From Larimichthys crocea (Eukaryota > Chordata > Actinopteri > Sciaenidae), in assembly GCF_000972845.2 (NCBI RefSeq), contig NC_040022.1, positions 5,176,979-5,240,978 of the forward strand: a DNA stretch of 64,000 nt, written 5' to 3'. Positions 33,531 to 45,041 of the stretch are shown one piece after another. Numbering within the stretch: position 1 is the first letter of the stretch; the number at the start of each line of letters is the position of its first letter. Under the pieces are notes generated by a model. That model was not told the origin of the DNA. It ran no database searches and saw only the letters and a program-made list of their open reading frames with translations. Position numbers and translations under genes: made by a program.

Positions 33531-36500
33531 TTCGAATATGCAAAGAAAAAGAAAAGTAAAGGCAAAACATCCAAACATAGAAATACATATTTAAAAAGGA
33601 GTGAGAAGAAGAATAACTTATAAACTCCCACCCCTTCTCTTTAAATAATGAATGACAATACCAAGCTTCCTTGCAATTTGTTTAGATATACCTGATACTT
33701 ATAAATATAAAATATATTCCTGACTTTGTATTACAAAAAATTAATAAAAATCTACATATACACTGTGGGTGGGTGGGCAGGTGACTTGCTTTGTAGCTGT
33801 GGGGGTGTGGCAGCGAGGACTACACTGGTTAAACTAGTCAGACCCGACAGTGTCCCACTACTATGTGAATGTTGTCTGTAACACACCTTACACTGACAGA
33901 CACACACACACTATGAAACCACAACTTTCCACAAAATTTCCTGGTGAACTAGGACAGGCATCATTATCAACACCATCATTTATGTTCAATGTATGATATA
34001 GTATCATCTAAATATGTTGATATAATCATGGATGTTACCGCATTTTCATACACTTGAACTTTCAGTGTTTAATTTGCATTCTCGCAGTCATGAAACCAAT
34101 TGGATCTGTTGACAGTTGAGTCTCATGGGCTTTCTGGGGTTCCAGTGAAGTCACTTAATGTTCAGATGAAGGATTTTGATGTCCAAGCCACTGCAGCCCA
34201 ATTAATAACACATTTCTGCTAATATCTAAAACAGATGTCCATGAATGCCGATAACTGTGTTCCAACTTGTTTGCACATGTATTGTTTACCTGTATGCAAT
34301 GCCTGAAACTGCTCAAATCTTGGTCAATACTGAAAAAATGCAAACCAGACCACTTCTGATGCCAAAGTCTCGGCCCCTTCCCTTCCAGTTTCTGCACTTA
34401 TTATACTTATAATAGATATCACCATTCTTACTACAACCGCAACCAATCTGAACGTCTGAACCACTTATCATTCGTTTTAGTGAAACGCTTGCTCCCTAGT
34501 TTTCACACACTTGCACTAAAAGCAAAAAAAATTTTATGGATGACTCAATATGTGGTTGTATTGTATGTATGTATGTTTTTTGTTTATTTGTTGTTGTTTT
34601 CTTTTTTTCTACCACTCTGATCAAATTCCTTTCCTCAATACTCCCCAGAATGATCATCACTGACAAACAACATATGAACTGAATCATTATTCTCTGTCTG
34701 CTTCACGCTCAGAAGGTAACATCACGACTCATCATCGTGAGGATGTATTGTTTAATCAAATCATTAATTCATTTTTATTTATTTTTTTCAAATTATTTGG
34801 CCTACTCTGTGAGGTGTTCCCTGGGATACAAGTACCTCTGGTTGGGAATCAATTAACTAGGACACTTACTAATATAGAGAGAGAAAGAAAAGACATCTAA
34901 CTAGAATACACATGAGCAGACTACTGATGACTAGGCTGATGTGGAACTGCGACTTTACACATACACTAACAAATAGATCAAAAAGGTAATGGTAAAAAAT
35001 GAAGCAGCAGGGACAGCAAAGAGTGGTCAAACTCCAAAAACACCCATATTTCCCATATTTCCACATTCACACATATGCAAAATCAACACTGGTGAATATT
35101 CACCTCCCATTTGCTTCCATTCTATGTGATCAAATAATAATAATAAAACCTGTTCTTCTGGTAGCTTAACATAAGCAAATTTAAAGCTTCAACGCATTGT
35201 TAATCTGTGTGTGGTTGACAGACTACTAAAACAGACTACCTGCAAACTAATGCATGTATATAGCACATACTGCAATGCCCACATTTTGCCTCGACAGATC
35301 GCTCACCTGCACTTGCTTGTATGTGACCACCACCCGAATAACGGCCTTTTCTCCCTGCTGCAGTCAGGAAGAACCTTTCTTCTTCCTTACTAATATTATA
35401 AACTACTGTGCAGTGTTTTATGATCTATAAAGCTTTAAAAACATGTATCTATTAGAAAAATCAACCTTTCTGGATTGTATATCATTGTCTTTACCAAACT
35501 GGGCAATTGTCTTGTATCGCAGTCATTGGTTGTTTTTAGACTCACATCAGCAGAAAATGAAGTTGCTAATTTCTTGTCACAGTGAAACATTATGTCATCT
35601 GACAAGCTACTGCATTGGCCAATCAAAGACATGTACGTGCACATTTCTGGTCGATTACTTTGTAACTTGAGCTGCATAATATTTACCTCCCAAATGTCAA
35701 AAAGATAAATTGATTGTTGCCAGCTACCCACAAAGTTACCCGCACAGCACTACCCCTGCTTCATGTTTGTTACTGTGGGAACGCTTTAGCAACATTGTAA
35801 GACAACACTGACTTACTTCTTTTTTGCCAGACACCACATTTGTTCTGTGTTAGTACTCTTGGAGGAAAAGATCTTACAAAAGATGTGACTAAGAAGTTAC
35901 ACTGGTGGTCTTATCGTAGCAGGAAAGGACAGCAAATCTTCTGGCCCACTACTGCATCACTATTTCTCTGCAATTTACTGAGTACTTCAAGTTTAAGTTT
36001 GCCATAATTTGTGAAATATTTTCAAAACCTTCAACCTCTCTGTCAAGCTTTGGGAATATATTTACTCCATAGTGGAGTCTAGTCCATTTGCATATACAGT
36101 ATATCAGCGGTTTAGACCAACAATAGCAATGTGTATTTAATCTTTTGACTAGTACCTGTAGCAACATGCCCACATTTATGTTGTTTTTGCTGGAGGGCTA
36201 CTGACAGTCTGAACATGATCATTGTTTTTTTTTTTAACATGTGCCAGATATAAACCTGTCCCGTGTGAACATATTTAAGTTTGAGTGTGGCCTTTCTAAT
36301 TGCATGTTTTCTAAGGACTGTCTAGAGTGGCGTGTTCTTCAAACATTCTTTCTGACACTCTGGTGGAAGCAGTGTCATTCAACATCTGTGCTGACGGCCA
36401 TGACCTCTCAACCATGGACGGAAAAGTTGTTATCAGCTGGAAGGAAGAGCCGGAACACCGAAGCCAAGCCAAACAATAGTGTGTGTTTCCATGTTCCATG

Positions 36501-37380
36501 AAATCAATAGTATCACGCTGAGTTCTGTCTTTTCCCATGATACCTCTCCATGGCTTGCAAACATTAAATCCTTTCTCACAGGCCCAATGGGGATAGTACT
36601 GCAGGTGTTAAAGCGTTAAAGGAGGATGTTTGTTGTGAGTGAATTACAGCTAGTTTTAATGATTAAAAAGATTCTTCACGTGGTCCAACTTCAGAGGGAA
36701 ATCTTATTCAAAGTGAGTTTTGGGAGTTCGGAGAAGCTCAGTTCATGGGGACAGCACAGGACAGGTGGGGCACCGGGTACTGGATTTATTTGGCAGTTAC
36801 ACCAAAGATGGCTCTGAGCTGTGAAGTCATATTCCAGGACCCCGTCTCCACCTGTTTGTAACCTGTAATCTGTTTGTATCTAATGTTACCTCCCCATGAA
36901 TTCTCAATATGCAAATTAAGTATGTGGAAATGAAGAACCAGTATCTAGCAACGTGCTGGCTGCTGTGTTGGCCAATCAAATACAAGCAAGCACACATAAC
37001 TGGTAGATTACCTTTTAACATGAAAGCTGTATTTCTACCGTCTAACTCGCATCTTCATGAAGAAAGTTTTCCACCTGCACACAACTGTATTTCTGGCTGT
37101 AGTGCTGTGTTTTGTCATCTGATAAGCCTTTAAAGCTCCTGTGCATCAGGAAGGCCTGAAGGGTGTGGGATTTTTACGGTTGCATACCCAAAAGCTTGGT
37201 GTCTCCAGCTACTTTCTACAATGTTATGTACCTTAGCTTTCGAATGCACTTTTAAATACCTATTGTATTACCAGACAATAAGCAAACATAATATAATAAA
37301 TTACAATGAAGGATAATAAAACAAACAGTAAAATTAATAAAAGTCTATAATAGAGTTAGCGTCCATGATCTGCTTTAGCA
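33529..37380. other. intergenic, no gene recognised
   Basis: AT-rich with short unrelated open frames. Two diverged copies of a segment of about 60 bp containing TTGGCCAATCAAA occur near 35604-35665 and 36958-37018, suggesting old repeat remnants. No exon or RNA gene is supported. Confidence 0.6.
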
Positions 37381-37382
37381 GG

Positions 37383-37600
37383 TCATTCCAAAACAGGTTT
37401 AACAGCCAGGAATGATGTACCAGAGGATCTCAGTTTGCATTCAACGTCATAGAAGGTCAGGAGGTCAGCTATATATTGTAGAGCTAACCCTCTACCTGGT
37501 TGGAAGACTAGAAATATTCTATGTAAATGCACCCCATTTACCATTTTAAGGAGTTCAATTATAATACTATGATCAACACTGATGGTCAAAAGCTGAAAGA
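37383..37600 (-). mobile_element. non-LTR retrotransposon (L2/CR1-like) reverse-transcriptase C-terminal remnant
   Basis: The minus-strand translation contains GLALQYIADLLTFYDVECKL followed by RSSGTSFLAV, which resembles the ALEYISDLLTPY...LRSS...LVVP segment near the C-terminus of L2/CR1-type LINE polyproteins. The frame is short, with no reverse-transcriptase core or endonuclease nearby, so it is a 5'-truncated, decayed copy. Confidence 0.6.
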
Positions 37601-37924
37601 TCCAACACAGAAATACAACTAATATAAATTGTGTTGACCACAGTCAGCTGCTGATATCATTTAAAACCCTAAGTACAGTTTATGTGCTATAACCTGCTGT
37701 AAAACTCAACTGAATTCAAATGACAGAGATTAGTATTTTCTTCTTTCTTTCTCTCTTGGATGGAAATGATTACGAGCATCTGGGTCTAGTGTGGTGTTTT
37801 TAAGGAGAGATTGTACTACTGGCATTTTAAAATAATCAATTCACATTTGTAATTGATTCAACAGCCTTTACACTGCTGGATTCTTGAGTTGGATCTATGT
37901 TCATTATTTTATTAATTACTTATT

Positions 37925-37975
37925 AATTAGATCAGGTCAGCTATACATTTTGAAGCTAATCCTCTATAAGCCTCA
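37925..37975 (-). mobile_element. second fragment of the same LINE segment
   Basis: The words AGGTCAGCTATACATTTTGA and AGCTAATCCTCTATA repeat, at roughly 80% identity, the AGGTCAGCTATATATTGTAG region at 37456-37490. It is too short to translate meaningfully. Confidence 0.45.
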
Positions 37976-37980
37976 TTAGT

Positions 37981-38052
37981 ACTTCATTGTTTCCCCAGTC
38001 CATCCTAAAATATTTTAATTTATTTTAAGATGGACTGGGGAAACAATGAAGT
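37981..38052. repeat. near-perfect 30-bp inverted repeat (hairpin)
   Basis: The arms 37981-38010 and 38023-38052 are reverse complements over 30 bases with one mismatch, separated by a 12-base AT loop. It lies next to LINE debris. It could be a foldback end of a transposon, a small-RNA hairpin or a local inverted duplication. Confidence 0.9.
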
Positions 38053-38059
38053 GGTTTTA

Positions 38060-39064
38060 ACTTTTTTGGCATATTTTGACCCACCTCTTAACCCCTCCAG
38101 CAGCTCTCTAGGGGCAGTCCCAGGGAGAAGATGACCTGCTATCCATTAGGTCCACCAGCAGCAGAAAGGAGTTTGATAGTGGGGTGGAATAATTGTCACC
38201 TGTCTCAAACTGGTAACCCGGGAGGGCTCACCAACAGTACATCCAATGGACCAGTGAAACTTCTTGAAGGATACCAGGCTGCTGCAGGAATTCATTGTTC
38301 ACACATTCAGATGAGCGGCTTGAGATACAAGGGAGAGGTGTAGTTACATGACCTTTTAACTTGTGGGATGGATTCAATTATGCCTCACTTAGATATGATC
38401 ACAACATGGTCACCTTCAGATGTGTCACATTCATTACTTCATATACTCTGCATACATTTACATCGGCATTACTCCTCATTTATTTTGACCCCAATAAGAT
38501 ATATAAGCCTCCAAAGTTTTCAAAATCTACTTGCAACACACGACCACAAATGCTAAATAAATTACATTACCATAAACCAACCCAGAGCCTGAAGAGTGAT
38601 GCAACAAATTTGCCTAATAGATGTGAGTATGAATATGTATAAGAACTCAATGAGATGATCTGGCCGACAGTCAGGCAGAGGAATGACAACTGTGTGCTCT
38701 TATCCAGCTGAAGGACAATAACATCTGCAAAGTGGATTACGTGTGCAGGTAGAAATGCATTGCCTCATCCATGGATGTGGTTCTAATTTGGTAATGAGGG
38801 TGTAGTGTAGTAATCGGGAGATAGATAACACCCCCAAAGATATTCTGTGGTAGTTCAAAGAGTCAATATATCAGTTTTCACACATAGTCCAACTGAAATT
38901 ATCTCAAATCCTAATGAATGGACAGGAGTGTTGTGAAGGCCTGTATTTTACCAAGCTGTCCTTATCTAATGTCATGTCATCTGCAGCTAACAGTGCTATC
39001 TTGCAGGGGTGACAGCCCCCCAAATAACCCCATCCCCACTGCATTCCTCTACTGATGCGAGGGT

Positions 39065-39096
<32 letters not shown>

Positions 39097-41225
39097 CAGA
39101 GAGAGACAGAGAGACAGAGAGATGGATTTGATAGATCAATAAAAGGTACAGTGTGTTCTCTGCTTAAACATTAACATCGCACCAATCCCTCCCTGTATAC
39201 ATACCTGCAGCTCAAAATGCAGCCTAGAGCTAAATTTGTCTAGTTTGGTTGATTTATTCATAAATTCACTTTATTTGGATTTCCCAAAACATTTGACACA
39301 AATATTAAACTAATAATTCAGATGTTAGGTTAAAAAGACCCACAGTACTCATTAATTAACTTGTTTTAACACAATCCACTAAAACTTTCTCTTAACCTCC
39401 CTCGCCTTTTTTATTTAAAGATTAGGATGTACATGGTAGGGACAACTATTATCCATAATACGCATGTAAGTAAAGTAGCATGTAAATGCTGCTTATTGTC
39501 ATAGATTACAGTCATACAAGATAAGTACATTTGAGAAGTTATTGATCTTTACTTTCACTTTGATATAAAGAAAGCATCATTATTATTAAGAATCCCTTTT
39601 TCCACGCCTGCCATGAGAGGCAGCTATAAGAGGGTAGAGATGTAAGAAATGTAAGTATACAAATATACACATCACAGAGCGAGAAATAAACCAAATTAAA
39701 TCGTAAATTAAATCCCGACTAAAAATCTGTCATCTTTAAGAGCCGATTAATCTGGAATTCAAGAGAATGTAATGTACTAGATCCTACAGACCCCATAATG
39801 CACCTTTACAGTACGTTCATTAGGCACCATGATGGCCGTTTAATTCAGCCAAGTGATTAAGACTGTGTTAAATGGAGTTTGATTGTCTTGCCTTTAAAGT
39901 TGACATAACCACAGGGGTGGTCTGTCTTTGCGATGATAGGTGAAGCAAGACTACACCCAATAGGGTCCACCCAATAGGGTGTAGTCTGTGAGGCTGATAC
40001 AGGTACTGTACCATGACAGGAATGTCTGGCTGGGCTGTTGAACTGGTACGACAGCATTCTGATTGTGAGCACAGGCGTGAATCAGCCATCAGGAGAGGCT
40101 GATACACTGCAGGGGCTTATAGAGATTAATGAAATACAGTATGATACAGTACAATTTCAACTATTTAATTTGTTGCTATGGAGCAGAAGAATAGTGAAGC
40201 GTGAGTGACAGCACTTCCTTGTTAGAAGGTTTTCAGCTACTCAAGTTTCCGTTAACTAACAGCTCTGAGGTGCTGCTCTACTCGTAACCCTGACCCCTTT
40301 GTGGGGGGGGGGGCACGGGTCACCTACACATATTCACCATCATGTACTTATCTGGTCAACAACCAGACAACCAACCGACCAACAGAGCAGTCCAGACATT
40401 GCCCTATGTCCTGCTAAACATGATACATATCACTGCAGAAAAGACAGAATTGGCGATCAGTGAAACAAAGCACAAAATGTTTTATGCCTTGAGTGCATGT
40501 ACTGAAATCAACATGGCACTGAAACACAACTTTTTTGTTTTCTAGAACTACAAAAAACCAATGTGTTCAATAACTAGATTAAGTGTAGACTAGACTAAAA
40601 TTTGTGTAGGGGTTGAATAGCCTCCACTGGTGCTCTCGTGTGGACAACATGTGCACACTGTACTGCCCTTAAGTTTCCCTGACAGGGTTAAAAGTTGGAT
40701 GACTTCCACATACGGTACAAAAACCACATTGTTCACCCTGAATCTGAGCCTTCTGTCCAGTTCTCTGTTCGCCTGTCCAGTTTGTGTGCATACTATGTGT
40801 GTGACATTATTTTCAATGCGTGGTATGTCACATACTGTGCATACCTGTCTGTGAACCAGCATCTAGAGAAAGGCCATAGCAACCCAACCAGGAAGATGAC
40901 ATGTTGAAAATGTGGACAGGTGTATGTGTTGCTGTTGTACTGTGTCGATGAATGTATGCAGTTATGACATGGAGAAAACAGACAACTATTCATTCTTTTG
41001 TTACTCCCATAGTCCACATTCTCTGAGGAGGTGTGACCTTGGTAGCTTTAAGGTGTGTCCAGCTGTCACCAGAGTTTTATTACCTGGAGGACGTGGGTTT
41101 GCTGCAGGTATGACAAGTATGACAAAATGCATTGGTGCTGTGGGTGTGCCATGCAGGGGTGGAGCCTTTAAGGTGACTAAGTTGTCTTTTACAGTTTTGT
41201 ACTTTGGCCTGACTTTCCCCTTAAA
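38060..41225. other. intergenic, no gene recognised
   Basis: Contains a (GA)n tract (39063-39122), a small palindromic duplication of ACCCAATAGGGT near 39955-39980, and a G-run at 40303-40313. Open frames here are short and unrecognised. Confidence 0.6.
39063..39122. repeat. (GA)n microsatellite, interrupted
   Basis: About sixty bases of GA repeats with scattered A and C interruptions. Confidence 0.95.
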
Positions 41226-41243
41226 GTATCTTTAAATTTTAAA

Positions 41244-41432
41244 GTTTTTTTTTTGGCCTTTTCAAGCTTTATTTTGATAGACACAGCTGAAGAGTGACAG
41301 GAAATGTGGGGAGAGAGAGATGTGGAATGACATACAGGAAAGAGCCACAGGTCGGATTTAAACCCTGGGCTTCCACAGCAAGGACTGAGCCTTTGCACAT
41401 GGGGCGGCTGCTCTACAAACACCGCCCCGTAG
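41244..41432 (-). mobile_element. tRNA-derived SINE with perfect target-site duplication
   Basis: On the minus strand the tRNA-like head (GTAGAGCAGCCGCCCC, then the B-box-like GGGTTTAAATCC) is followed by the same body as the SINE at 20545 and an A-rich tail. A perfect 14-bp target-site duplication CTTTAAATTTTAAA flanks it at 41230-41243 and 41433-41446, indicating a recent insertion. Confidence 0.92.
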
Positions 41433-42689
41433 CTTTAAATTTTAAACTCTTGTGGCTTGCTATTGAAAACTGTGAGATTGTACCAATGGGCCTCGTGGTG
41501 ATCTGGCAGGGCTGAAGAGATTAGTCCCACTGAGACTGCCAAGTGACCAACGTAAACAATTCTTTGTCCAAATTGTACTATTAAACAAACCAGCAGGTTT
41601 GTTGGGTTAATGCCACACATGTGAGGAAGCACACAAACGCTGAATTGCACAGGGTGTGGATGTCATTCCAGATTAACATCGCAGCTCAGGTGTGGCAAGG
41701 TGACTCTGTATCACAGACTAAACTGAGAAAGCATTAGAATAAAAACATTGTGACGGTAATTTAAATGTTAGTAGCGACATGTAAGCAAGGGCGTTCTTGT
41801 TTCTCCCTGTCAGAGTTACAAAAATATTAAATGTTTTTCTTTCAATGAAACAATGACATTTGCTGTAGTTTTTATTTCTCCCCCGTTAATATTTAATTTT
41901 CAAATACACATATCTGCAAAGTCGACACATACATATCACAAATATATCTGCAAAACATTCACAGACAATGAGAACGAACTAAAAGCCAACTAAAGCATGT
42001 TTTTTTATGGTTATTTTTTGTCATTTGGTTAAGGTTAGGGAGAAATTGTCATCCCTGTTAAAAACTGAGTCAAGACAGGATGTGGTGCAGAATGTGTATT
42101 TTTTCAGTATTTAACCAAAGCACAGTCTTTGCCTAAAATTGTTTTTGTTATGTAAACCTCCTGCTGGTACTTGGAAGTTAACATAATGTGCAGAGCCAAA
42201 ACATGTCACACTAAAACAATTTTGTAATTCGTAAATAAATCATTTGTAGGGGACAGAGAAGGGGAATTTCCAAAAACATTATGCCAAAGAAATTACCAGA
42301 AAAACACATCTCTGTCGACTTTTACAAACTTATTTTTTTATGTTTTGGGTAGCACAACTAAGACATCTGAAAACCGTGCATGGACAAGGTGAAAAAATGT
42401 AAGCCTTTAAAGCAGCAGTTTCACCACTATTGTAGCAGGTGAAGGGTGTGTGCAGCAACACCTCTCAGTGACAGGAGTGGCACACTCTTCAGATTTAAAA
42501 CAAACATGTTTTCACCATGGAATCCACATTCATACACAATACACTGTATTAAAAGTCCAACTTCACAGCAGAAATAAACATTTTTACAGCCTGGTACAAT
42601 AAACACTTTTGATCTCTAAGGCTAATTTCAATGTTTGTAACTGTACTGAGGGTGAATTTTTTTACAAGTCACCTGTTCAAATTATGTCA

Positions 42690-42897
42690 CGGCTTAAAGT
42701 TATGCATAACTCAGAGTGTGGCATCTAGGCTTCATTTAGCCCGCCTCAGCTCCACCCATGCACCACATCTTTACTCATTGTTAGATTAGCTGGGAGACAG
42801 CAGAGGCAGGACTGCCAAGATAGTGATGGCTTCACATTCAGAAACCTGTGGATGATGTCATGGATACTACATCCATGTTTTATACAGCCTCATTTAA
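42690..42897 (+). mobile_element. teleost interspersed repeat ending CATGTTTTATACAG
   Basis: The sequence contains TTAGCTGGGAGACAGCAGAG and GGCAGGACTGCCAAGAT, then GATACTACATCCATGTTTTA, a word order I recognise from a repeat dispersed in many teleost genomes. Terminal repeats and coding capacity were not found. Confidence 0.55.
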
Positions 42898-42993
42898 TAT
42901 AAAACACAATTCTAACAACCAAATCTATGAAAATAATCTATATCAAGGTTCAAGGAAAATGCAAAACAATCTCTGTGGTTACAGGATATGGAA

Positions 42994-42994
<1 letters not shown>

Positions 42995-43076
<82 letters not shown>
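42995..43076. repeat. (TG)n microsatellite, 82 bp
   Basis: Forty-one uninterrupted TG units, the longest simple repeat in the window. It produces spurious cysteine/valine and histidine/threonine open frames on both strands. Confidence 0.99.
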
Positions 43077-43077
<1 letters not shown>

Positions 43078-43242
43078 ACCCTGAGACCAGCAGAAGCTAA
43101 AGCCCCCAAAACCCTAGCAAAGCCCGTCTGAGAAGAAACTGCTGCTCTGTCCATCCGGACTGTAAGCCTAACAGAGTCATCCCTGGTTACTGTCCAAACC
43201 AACACCACACACAGGCTGCTATTTCTATACTTGTGGACCCAT

Positions 43243-43435
43243 TTAAAGGAATAGTCCAACATTGTGGGAAACACTTATTCTCATTCGTCATTTTATCTGT
43301 GCAAACACTGAGGTGCAAAAATGACAGTTTGCTGATTTATGGGCTGTTATCAAACTATTTCTTACTGGCTCCAGTTATATATTTACCACAGAGAAATAAG
43401 TAACCGAGCAAGCAAATTTCCCAAAATGCTGAACG
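43243..43435. mobile_element. MITE-like element, about 190 bp
   Basis: The left end (GGAATAGTCCAACATTGTGG, then GAAA) and right end (TTTCCCAAAATGCTGAAC) form imperfect terminal inverted repeats. The inner words TGCAAAAATGACAGTTTGCT and CAAACTATTTCTTACTGGCT match a common teleost repeat. It is likely internally deleted. Confidence 0.7.
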
Positions 43436-43806
43436 ATTGTTTTAAGCAAGGCTTGCTGTAAACCTGACATATGGTTACAATAAACCTTTTGGGAGCAATG
43501 TAACTACATCAACAAATTATACTAACAAAGTAGCTTACCTCTTGGTAATGGTATAATAAATACAAAGATATAATGCTGGCATGCAGTTTTTACATATAGA
43601 TATACAATCAAAGGGCTACAACAGAGTAAAGGTCATGGAATCAGGGTGGTTCATACTCTTGGGACTTGGAATGTAATACATTGGTATCTTGTGTGTAAAG
43701 TTGAATTATTCACCTGCTTTGGCACTCGAGGTAATCTCATGGGGTGTTCCAAATGAGAGGGCTTTATCATCTGGGGACCATGAATGGACACTGTTCTACA
43801 GACAGA

Positions 43807-43880
43807 CCCATAGTGGAACATTTAGCAGCTAAAAGGTGAGATAGTTTTTGCAGGAGTTTGTGGAGACCAAACCAGAGCCA
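43807..43880 (+). mobile_element. TTAGCTCATTGTTTTGG-family repeat, 3' part
   Basis: Carries TAGTGGAACATTTAGCAGCT and CAGGAGTTTGTGGAGACCAA, corresponding to the downstream half of the copy at 26515-26780. Confidence 0.6.
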
Positions 43881-44989
43881 CCACCAGACTACATATACCC
43901 TAGCCTAACAACTCTATATGTATGTCATATATTGTAATTCAGCTTGTTCTGTGGTCCCCAAACAAAACCTCAGGATTTTGGAGGAATTCATAGTAGTGAT
44001 GTGAATTCAGCGTTATCTGAATGAATAGAAATGATGACAAAACAACAAAGTTGTTATAAAGTTGAATTATTCTTGAACCAGTCTATTTGTTCTTATGCGA
44101 GAGCCAGCTGGTTCATCAAACTCTTGGCCTATGGACTCCTCTGGTGCAAAGTTTATTGCCTTGCTCAAGTGTAACAGTCACTTAATGACTTCTCCATGTT
44201 TCCTCTATCAGTGTTGGGGATCAAACTAGTCACCTTCCACTCAGGGTCATTATTGTGTGCTGCATTGAGTGAGATCATCACATCACATTCCTACACTTCC
44301 CATCCCTCCCTCTGTACACCTGAAACCTGACTGTCTCTGAGATGAAAGAACCACACCTCTACCTGGTATGTCATGTGAGCAGAGTGTTTGTGAGTGTGTG
44401 TGTGTGTGCATACTTACACTATACCCACTTGTGTGAACCTGCTTGGCTGGATCCAGACTTTTTTTTTTTCCTTTTGAATGATAATTAGATTTCCTGCCTG
44501 ACAGGTCACTTAAAGAAGAGAGAACACTTTCTATGACAGCCTCTCCTCCCCTCAGCCCTAAATTACAGGAGAAAAACACTACAGCTCTTCACTGAGACTG
44601 TGTGACTGCACAGTAATACCTGGGGTCAAAGGGATAAAGTGACAAGTAGAACAGAAAAAGAGAACGAAAGGACCTTTTCTGATCAGAATAAGTGAAAATG
44701 AATATGGAGATAGTAATGCAGGTGTATTTGCTCCTGACTGCTCTCCTGTCTGCTCTGTTACTAGCTTGAGCGTTAACTTCCTTGTAGTCTTTTTTATTCT
44801 TTAGACTAGACTTTAGACGAGTGTTAGCTTTTGAAGACCCAGTAGACCAAAACCACTGGCCAGATTCCCATTCAAATTGGTATGCACACTCCTGTTTAAG
44901 GAATGATTGCTACTTATTTTATTGCTGACCTTGTAACCTTTCCTGTGGCGCCACCAGCAGGCCACTTAGAGAATTTGAACATTCAAATG

Positions 44990-44991
<2 letters not shown>

Positions 44992-45039
<48 letters not shown>
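44992..45039. repeat. (ATT)n microsatellite
   Basis: Sixteen ATT units without interruption. Confidence 0.98.

Positions 45040-45041
<2 letters not shown>

Noticed and set aside
39950..39990. Short palindromic ACCCAATAGGGT duplication as a possible protein-binding site or CRISPR-like repeat
   Set aside because: Only two units, in vertebrate intergenic DNA; a simple local duplication is the better explanation.
42848..43274. Frames rich in Cys-Val or His-Thr repeats
   Set aside because: Translations of the (TG)n microsatellite.
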